From: Hawksworthiomyces lignivorus
Taxonomy: Eukaryota > Ascomycota > Sordariomycetes > Ophiostomatales > Ophiostomataceae
DNA: 64,000 nt
Direction: 5' to 3'
Assembly: GCA_002917075.1 (NCBI GenBank)
Contig: NTMA01000085.1
Coordinates: 1 to 64,000 of the forward strand
Shown here: positions 57,351-64,000 of the stretch, piece after piece
How positions within the stretch are numbered: position 1 is the stretch's first letter
Layout: each line of letters opens with the position of its first letter
Made by a program: the position numbers and the translations under genes
The notes under the pieces: generated by a model
Told to the model about the DNA's origin: nothing
What the model saw: only the letters and a program-made list of their open reading frames with translations
Databases searched by the model: none

Positions 57351-59345
57351 GGCCTTTGATTGTGTCAGCATAATATACGGCCTCGTGGGCAAAATATCTC
57401 CAGAATACTCCTCACCATAGCGGAAGAAGCAGAAGAGAGGAGTGTCCAGCTCACTCTCGTGCGTCTCTGAGTAAATGTATAATCAACTTCCTAGACGTAT
57501 AGCTATGGAAAATGATGCAGTTGAGATCGAAATAAAGGAAGGATCGGTGTCTTGGTGTATTCTGTGTTTTTCTGGCGCTTTGTAACGAAACTTTTCTTTT
57601 TTTTTTTTCCTTTGTTACGTCTATCACCAGTTCTGCAGCAATTGCATCGTTCAGCTTCCTACGATAAGTCTATGTGCACCTGCCGCAAAATACGTAACCA
57701 AAAAGGACGGAAAGTACAGAATGTAAACAAATGCCCCAGCAACGAGCCGCCTAAAAGAGGAAAGCGCGGCCGGATAAGATGGGGCCAATTGGCGGTGTGA
57801 GGCTGAAGCAGCTATCTAGCGAACCAAAATTACCCCTCCACAGCCTTGTGGCGTTAAGTTTTGGCGGGTGAGAGAGGGTTGCAGTTTGTGGCTTGTAAAC
57901 CTACGCTAGAGGCTACGTGTACTAACGCACTCCTGCGAATAACGCAACTAACCACTAACTAATTGGCGGTATATTAAAAACCTCCTGAGACTGGATAGTT
58001 GGAATAGTGGGTCTGTTTTGCGCGGTGGGATAACCTTCCACGCCCTCATGAGCGCTGGGATGCTACAGCGAATAACCCGTACGAGTACGAATAGTCTGTC
58101 CTCCCCTTCTCCGTATTATTGTGCTCTAAGCATGAGCCAAATGGAACTGTGGAAGGTTTTGGGGGCCACTTTTTTCTTCTTTCCTTTTTCGCTCCGAAAC
58201 TCCTTTTCAGAAATGCAGCCGTCGTTTCGGATTCGCTACGTCTACCCTCCACAAAATATCTTACAATGGCGCGGAAACAATTATAGTCTCGCCCTAATTG
58301 GTGCGATGTGTCCCAAGACGGATAGCACTTAAAGGAGACAAGAGAAATAGGGGGCTTCGTAGCGGCCCATTCCAGCTTGCTCTGGGAGAGAGATTGGCTT
58401 TCCCACAATGACTAGATTCATGAACTAAAGAAGAAAAGAGCAGAAGAGGGCATGGTGAGGACTGATTGAAAGGGCAAACTAGCCGTCTTTCTTGCAGCTC
58501 CCCTCTTTCGGATCCGATGGGCGAAGCAAAGAGACAGGGATCTTGGACTACGGTTACGAGAAAAAGACAAAAGATACAGAGTACAAAGAGACAAAACAGA
58601 GGCCAGGGAATTATAGGCTTAGAGCGAGAGGGGACAGAGAATAGGAGTCGATACGGAAAAAGGGCTCAGACAGATTGAGCTCCAAAACGAACACCGGCGC
58701 ACCGGCCAGCCAAAGCTCCCCGTTTCCTTGTTTTATGAGCCCCTGGGCACACATCAAGCCGTCGTTTTGATCGAGAAAGGGACCGAGAGCTATTAGAGAA
58801 GCTCTCAAAGAACAGAGGACTAGGAGACTGGCTAGCCTTCAGTGCATTTACTTGTGTCTGCGCATCCATCTCCCTCCCCCCTGTTAGAGCATGTATCTTT
58901 TCTTGGTTGGCTTTCTCCGCATTTCTTCTGGTTGAGAAGTCGCTTCTTTTTATTTTTTTCTTGTTTCCCATCCTTTTCAGCTTCGATTTCCTTCTTTCTA
59001 TTGAAACATCGTCTTCAATTTTCGCCGTTGTCGACTCCCGCCTGTGACTGGCGGTCTCACAAATTGTCTTATTCCAGCAGCGCCTTCTGGTAGCACGAGC
59101 AATCTCCTGGGTGCCGCAGCAAGGGCCTGTCAATTGCTATCCCGCTGTTCTAGAGGGCAGGCAATTCGCTGGCCAGCATTTTTTGGTGGAGATTCCTTCG
59201 AAGATCACCTGCGTGTTTCAGGCATTTTACTGCTTTCGCGTGTGGGTAATACCCGCCTTACGAGCCGCCATCATTCCCACTTGACGCGGGAAGTCAATAT
59301 TGCGCCAGCGACCAGAAAACGTCCCAGATTGGCGAATCAGCAGCC
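57351..59345. other. Divergent intergenic region between myosin light chain and AFI1
   Basis: AT-rich near the light-chain gene, and CT-rich on the plus strand close to AFI1 (58850-59040), the presumed leader. No gene or RNA is supported. Confidence 0.5.
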
Positions 59346-62300
59346 ATGGCCACCGCTGCCCATGTTCTGGCCGCCTCCTATACGAGCACCAGTCGCAGCA
59401 CCACCAGCATCCGCTCGCCATACGAGACCAACAAGGGCGGCAACACGAGCACCACTGGCACCAGCAGCACCAGCAACACTAGCGGAGCCAGAAGCGGCGA
59501 CCATTACGGACCTAGACACGGCCACAGCGCTGCTGACAGTGTCAGTGGCAGCTCCATCTCTACGAACGGCGGCAGCCCCCTGGCCAAGTCCAAGACACCG
59601 CGCCGCACCTCTCTCTCCTCCTTCCCGCCCTCTTCACGATCAGACGCCGCTTCTACGCTGAGCGGCTCCATCAGACGGCCACCAGCTCCAGTCTCACAGC
59701 CACCACCCATACCCGGTACTACCTCCTCCCCGGCCGGCACCATGGCCGAAGCCGATCGTACGTCGAACCAGAGCAACAAGTCCACCAAGGCGCCCTCCTC
59801 CGATACCGCCATCTCCTCCTCGCAACACTCCTCTCTCTCTGGCCCCGGCGGTGCCGTAACCGCCCCCCCCCGCTACAACCCTGATGCGCACCCACGACGG
59901 CGTCTGCGCTCACAATACCCGCGGGGCTCCAGCGAGAACCATGTCGAGTACATCCTCGTCGCGTCATTTGACGTCGACAAGGGTCCCATCATGGAGCACC
60001 AGTACCCCGTGGCCATCACCGGCGACGAGCACATGCTGGCCGAGCTGATGCTGCCCGATCAAACCCATTTGCGCAACCAGGACTGGACCATCTTCTTTCT
60101 CCACAAAGACATCAGTCAGGAAGAGGAGGAGCAAGAGCGGCAGGCCAAGGAAGAGCAGCGGGCGCGGCGGAGGCGCAGACGTGCCCGCAGGGCCGGCCTG
60201 GCGGTGGATGGCGAAGAAGGCGGGGAGTCTGGCGACAGGACGTCCGGCGGCAACCTAGACGGTAACGGCGAACACGATCTTGACGATGAGGACGACGATG
60301 CCGACGACTGGGACGACGACATGTCCAGCGATAGCGAGCCAGAAGGCGGCGAGGGCGCGCCTCTGATCTACGTGCTCAACCTGGTCAACACAAAACAAGA
60401 CAAGACCCAAAAGCGAGGCGCTGTCGTAAAATCCATGGCAATCTGCACGCGTCATCCATTCTTACACATCTACAAGGTACGTGCCAATCGATTGTCCGCC
60501 AGTGGCAGCTTTTGCTTTTCTTTTCTGTTTGGTTGCTGTGCAGAGCCATGCTAACATTGACACAGCCATTATTACTGCTTGCCTTGGAAGAGTACTTCAA
60601 GTCGCCGGTTCCAGAGACGCTGTCTCTGCTGTACGATGCCGTCAACTCGATGGACCTCTCGCTGATGCCCAAGCTCAGCTTGCTGGAGCGGCACTTGCTG
60701 CAGGCCAGCGACAACAAGGACCTCTTTGTGGAGAAGTTTGAGCAGATGATCCAGATGCGCATCGCCGAGGAGAACGGCGAGGGCGTCGACCAGCCCTTTG
60801 ACGCCAGCCGCAGCCCACCCAAGCCGGCCGGCATCCTGCGCTCTGGCACCAAGGCCCACGTCGAGGGCCAGGCGCCCGCGTACTCGGTGCCGCGCGACAC
60901 TCACGAGTTCGAGAGCAAGGTCTACTACAAGGGCATCCCCATCCCGATCAAAGTGCCGGTGGCCGTCATGCCCGAGACGGTCGGCGACTTCTCGCTGATC
61001 AAGCTGATCCAGAACTTTTCCGAGCCCCACGCCAAGTCACCCCAGCCCTTCCCGCTGCACGCCCACCTCACCACAAACGGGCCTAACACCCACCCTATTA
61101 TCGTGCTCGTCAACGCCCTGCTGACCCAGAAGCGCATCATCTTCCTCGGCCACAACATGCCCTCGGGCGAGGTCGCTGAGGCCGTGCTGGCCGCCTGCGC
61201 GCTGGCGTCGGGCGGCGTGCTGCGCGGCTTCACGCGCCACGCATTCCCCTACACGGATCTGACCAAGATCGAGGATCTGCTGCTGGTGCCGGGCTTCATC
61301 GCCGGCGTCACCAACCCGACCTTTGAGCTGCACCCAGAGTGGTGGGACCTGCTGTGCGACTTACCCTCGGGCCGCATGAAGATCAGCAGCCGCATCGAGG
61401 AGGCGCCCACCACCGAGGGCCTGCTAGGCTTCAAGCAGCAGCACCCGCCCTACGCCAACCTGGTCGGTACCTCGATGACGTCAAACGTCAGCGCCGCCAA
61501 CAGCGACCTGACGGGCGACAACGCCTTCATGGCCGACATCCTCAAGAGCGTATCCACGCGCCTGGGCGAGCACGTCGTCCGCGCCAAGTGGCGCGACTGG
61601 GTGGTCAAGTTCACCCGCATCGCCGCCGCCTTTGAGGAGACCGTCTACGGCGCCAGCGTGCTGAATATGGGCAGCAGCGGCAGCAGCGGCAGCGACTTTG
61701 ATGCGGCCGCCGTGGCCATCTCGCCTACGGCCACGTCCTCTCCGCCGCCCGCGGTCTCCGCGGCTGGCGGCCACGGCTACGTCTGGGCGGACGACAATGC
61801 CAAGCTGCGCGAGCTGGCCGGCAACGTCACGCGGGTCGAGGGCTGGCGGAACACGCGGAGCTACCTGAGCTTCATCAAGGTGAGCAGCAACGCGGAAGGC
61901 TGATCGCCTCTCTTTTTTTTTTTTTTTTTATCTTCGAGACATCTACTGACCACATACTTCTTCCTGCAGGACGTCGCCCAGCTCTACACGGTGCGGCCGC
62001 TCAAGAACCTCGACCTGCACCACATGCACGACCGCCTGCGCACGCAGCGCCTGACGCCCGCGCAGAGCCGCGACGTCTACCTGACGCTCGCGCGCGCCGT
62101 GCACTCGTACGACGAGGTGTGCCTGCTGCTGTCCGTCGCGCCCGAGGCCCACGGCGGCCTCTTCTACGTCGCCCTCGGCCTCTTTCACAAGGACCGCGAC
62201 GTCCGCACCAAGACCTCGGAGCTGCTCGAGCGCCTCTCCACCCACGAGGCCGGCCAGCACTGGTGGCGCTGCCTCAGCCGCTTCGAGAAGCTTGCCTTTG

Positions 62301-62482
62301 CCCGCACCCGCCGCGAGGCCGAGGCCGAGATGCGCAGCAAGCTCGAAAAGGACGGCTTCCTGCAGGCGGCACCGACAATCCTGGCCGCGGGCGGTGGCGG
62401 CGGCGGCGGAGGAGGCGGAATGGGCGGCGGGCGAGCCATCACGCCCATTGTCGGGGCGATCAGCGAGAAACGCGCCAGCTAG
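59346..62482 (+). CDS. Afi1/MesA-like polarity protein (DENN-related, SPA domain), 985 aa
   Basis: Exons 59346-60476, 60566-61879 and 61970-62482. Introns of 89 and 90 nt (GTACGT..CACAG, GTGAGC..TGCAG) are in phase. About 190 disordered Ser/Thr-rich residues come first. The Afi1 N-terminal domain follows ([31 protein letters not shown]), interrupted by an Arg/Glu-rich and then an Asp-rich insert. After it ([25 protein letters not shown]) comes the 'stabilization of polarity axis' region ([39 protein letters not shown]). In yeast Afi1 binds Arf3 at the cortex, and Aspergillus MesA localises the polarity machinery, so a role in polarised growth is likely. The C-terminus has a run of about ten Gly. 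Confidence 0.9.
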
Positions 62483-62915
62483 GTGCGGGCCGCGGCTCTT
62501 CTCGCCCGACAGCGATCTCCTCTCCTCACAGGTCTCTTCTGCATACCCTGCCTCGGCATCCCTTCATCTACCTCGACTCTTATCTACTCTCGCGTCTGCA
62601 CTGGTACATGGCGTTTTTTCCCACCATGATTTAAAGAGGCCTTTTTTATGTTGCAGTCCTGATTTGTTCGTAAACTACCTGTGCTTTATGAAGACACATA
62701 GACGAAGTTAGTCACAGCTGGATACTGAGGCCCCATGCCCTATCATTTTTTGTTCTGCTTAGGTTATGTCTTATATCACACATGTCTTTTCCAATTATTA
62801 TTTTTTTGGATGTCATAATACTATATACGTCTTTGGTGTCGCGCCCTAAGAACCCGCGTTCCATTTTGACTGTTGCTATTTTCTTGCATGGAGCTTTTCC
62901 CTTTAACCGCGCTGT
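62483..62915. other. Convergent 3' UTRs of AFI1 and S-formylglutathione hydrolase
   Basis: AT-rich 433 bp, no gene seen. Confidence 0.6.
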
Positions 62916-63984
62916 TTAAGCCAGCAGGTATTTGGCTGCATGGTCGACGTGGTCCTGGCTGAACGTCGAGATGAAGTAGTACGAGTGGTCGTAGTCCTAG
63001 ACAGTGCTGAGTTAGCAAAACAGCTTAACAAAAACTTTAAGAGCAAGACGCCTCCAGTGGGCAAAAACAAATACGCACCGGCTGGTACCGCAGCGTCAGG
63101 CCGGACAGACCAGCGCCCTTGACGGCCGCCTCAAAGTTCTCCGGCAGCAGCTGCTTCTGCTTGTAGAAGTTGTCACCGGTGCCCTAGCAGAGAAGAAAAA
63201 AAACATATTAGTGGCTGGATTCTGGAGAACTCCTTTCTTGCGCAATTCACGAGGGGATACATACCACGTCGATCAGCATCTTGAGGTCGCCGCCGGTCCA
63301 CTTCTTGACGAGCTCGGTGGCGTCGTGCTCCTTCCAGGGGGCGGGGATGCTGGCGTCGGTGGCGGACTCGGGCGTGATGTCGAGGGCGGCGGGGCCGAGG
63401 TAGCCCTTGAAAGCCTTCTGGCCCCAGGGGCAGCGGGTGGGGTTGGAGATGGGCGCGAAGGCGGACACGGAGCGGAAGCGGCCCGGGTGGCGCAGGTACA
63501 GGGTGAGGGCGCCGTGGCCGCCCATGGAGTGGCCGGTGATGGACTGGCGGGCCGGGTCGAGGTCGTCGGGGAACGCCTTGAACAGCAGCTCGGGCAGCTC
63601 GCCGGTGAGGTACGACTCCATGCGGTAGTTGGTCGCATAGGGCGTGCTGCTATCGGCGTCCAGGTAGAAGGAGGCGGCTTCGCCAAAGTCCCAGCTGGCG
63701 TGCTCCTCGGGCAGGTCCAGGCCGCGCGGCGACGTGTCCGGGTAGACGACGGCGATGCCGTGGCGGGCGGCGGCCGCGTGGAAGAAGCCCTTCTCGGAGC
63801 AGTTCTCGGGCGAGCAGGTCAGGCCCGACAGGTAGAAGAGCACAGGCCGCTTCTTCGGCTCAGAGGCCGGCCCCGGCAGGAACACGTTGACGTTCATGTC
63901 GGTGCCCGTCGTGGCCGAAGCGTGGGACAGCTTGAGGAGGCGGCCCCCAAAGGTGTGGATCGTAGCCTTGGTGGTGAACGACAT
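62916..63984 (-). CDS. S-formylglutathione hydrolase (esterase D), 301 aa
   Basis: Exons 63984-63265, 63183-63079 and 62996-62916; introns of 81 and 82 nt (GTATGT..GCTAG, GTGCGT..TCTAG) are in phase. The protein is a full-length alpha/beta hydrolase of the esterase D family: YLSGLTCSPENCSEKGFF (oxyanion region), SITGHSMGGHGAL with nucleophile Ser153, GTGDNFY with Asp244, and DYDHSYYFI with His279 as the likely catalytic triad. It hydrolyses S-formylglutathione to formate and glutathione in cytosolic formaldehyde detoxification (EC 3.1.2.12), downstream of glutathione-dependent formaldehyde dehydrogenase, which is not in this window. The length is usual for the family. Confidence 0.97.
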
Positions 63985-64000
63985 GATGGCTAAGTCTGGC

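Noticed and set aside
63211..63993. 260-codon plus-strand frame over S-formylglutathione hydrolase
   Set aside because: Antisense shadow of a highly conserved enzyme; Gly/Val/Ala-rich with no motifs.
1..64000. CRISPR arrays, bacterial operons or phage
   Set aside because: Spliced genes and fungal families throughout; no direct-repeat/spacer structure.

Overview
This window is nuclear DNA of a filamentous ascomycete, most likely a Sordariomycete and plausibly Hypocreales. The support is short GT..AG introns of 50-120 nt in most genes, CT-rich gene leaders, GC-rich third codon positions, and a set of fungal families: MED10, Afi1/MesA, DUF4045-gelsolin, TFIIIA, Sec63, a ZRT3-like ZIP transporter, myosin regulatory light chain and NUC1. 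The species call is inference; introns, ATG starts and stops were read directly.

The window has two compartments. Positions 1 to about 11,000 are an AT-richer, gene-poor accessory segment that looks like a gene graveyard. It holds the 3' end of a kinesin-light-chain-type TPR gene built from near-identical 126-bp repeats; a broken fungal kinase-like gene (2722-4033, minus); a second kinase relic with four in-frame stops and a frameshift (about 5290-6396, plus); an unidentified coding relic (7373-8450, minus); a 347-bp MITE with about 69-bp terminal inverted repeats (8758-9104); and an SRPK-like kinase (9324-10859, plus) that is intact except for one extra T in a T7 run. No intact transposase, CRISPR array or RNA gene was found.

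Positions 13,832-63,984 are an ordinary core chromosome segment. In order: a Yap-type bZIP factor (minus), a 6-kb divergent intergenic region, an unrecognised 847-residue basic Ser/Thr/Ala-rich protein with a KEN box (plus), MED10 (plus), a 1538-residue DUF4045/gelsolin protein (minus), the small GTPase ARL2 (minus), the mitochondrial nuclease NUC1 (minus), a ZIP zinc transporter (plus), TFIIIA (minus), RPB6 (plus), SEC63 (minus), a TPR/J-domain co-chaperone (minus), myosin II regulatory light chain (minus), AFI1/MesA (plus) and S-formylglutathione hydrolase (minus).

The core genes do not form one pathway, but some themes recur. Three serve transcription machinery (MED10, TFIIIA, RPB6). Two are Hsp70 co-chaperones next to each other (SEC63 and the TPR-J protein). 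Several serve cytoskeleton and polarity (gelsolin-like, ARL2, myosin light chain, AFI1). The items most worth a second look are the kinase graveyard with its MITE, the repeated SUMO-interaction-like motif VISLVDSS in the DUF4045 protein, the long open frame in phase behind the co-chaperone stop codon, a 17-nt microexon in ARL2, and an over-represented 9-mer TACTCCGTA.
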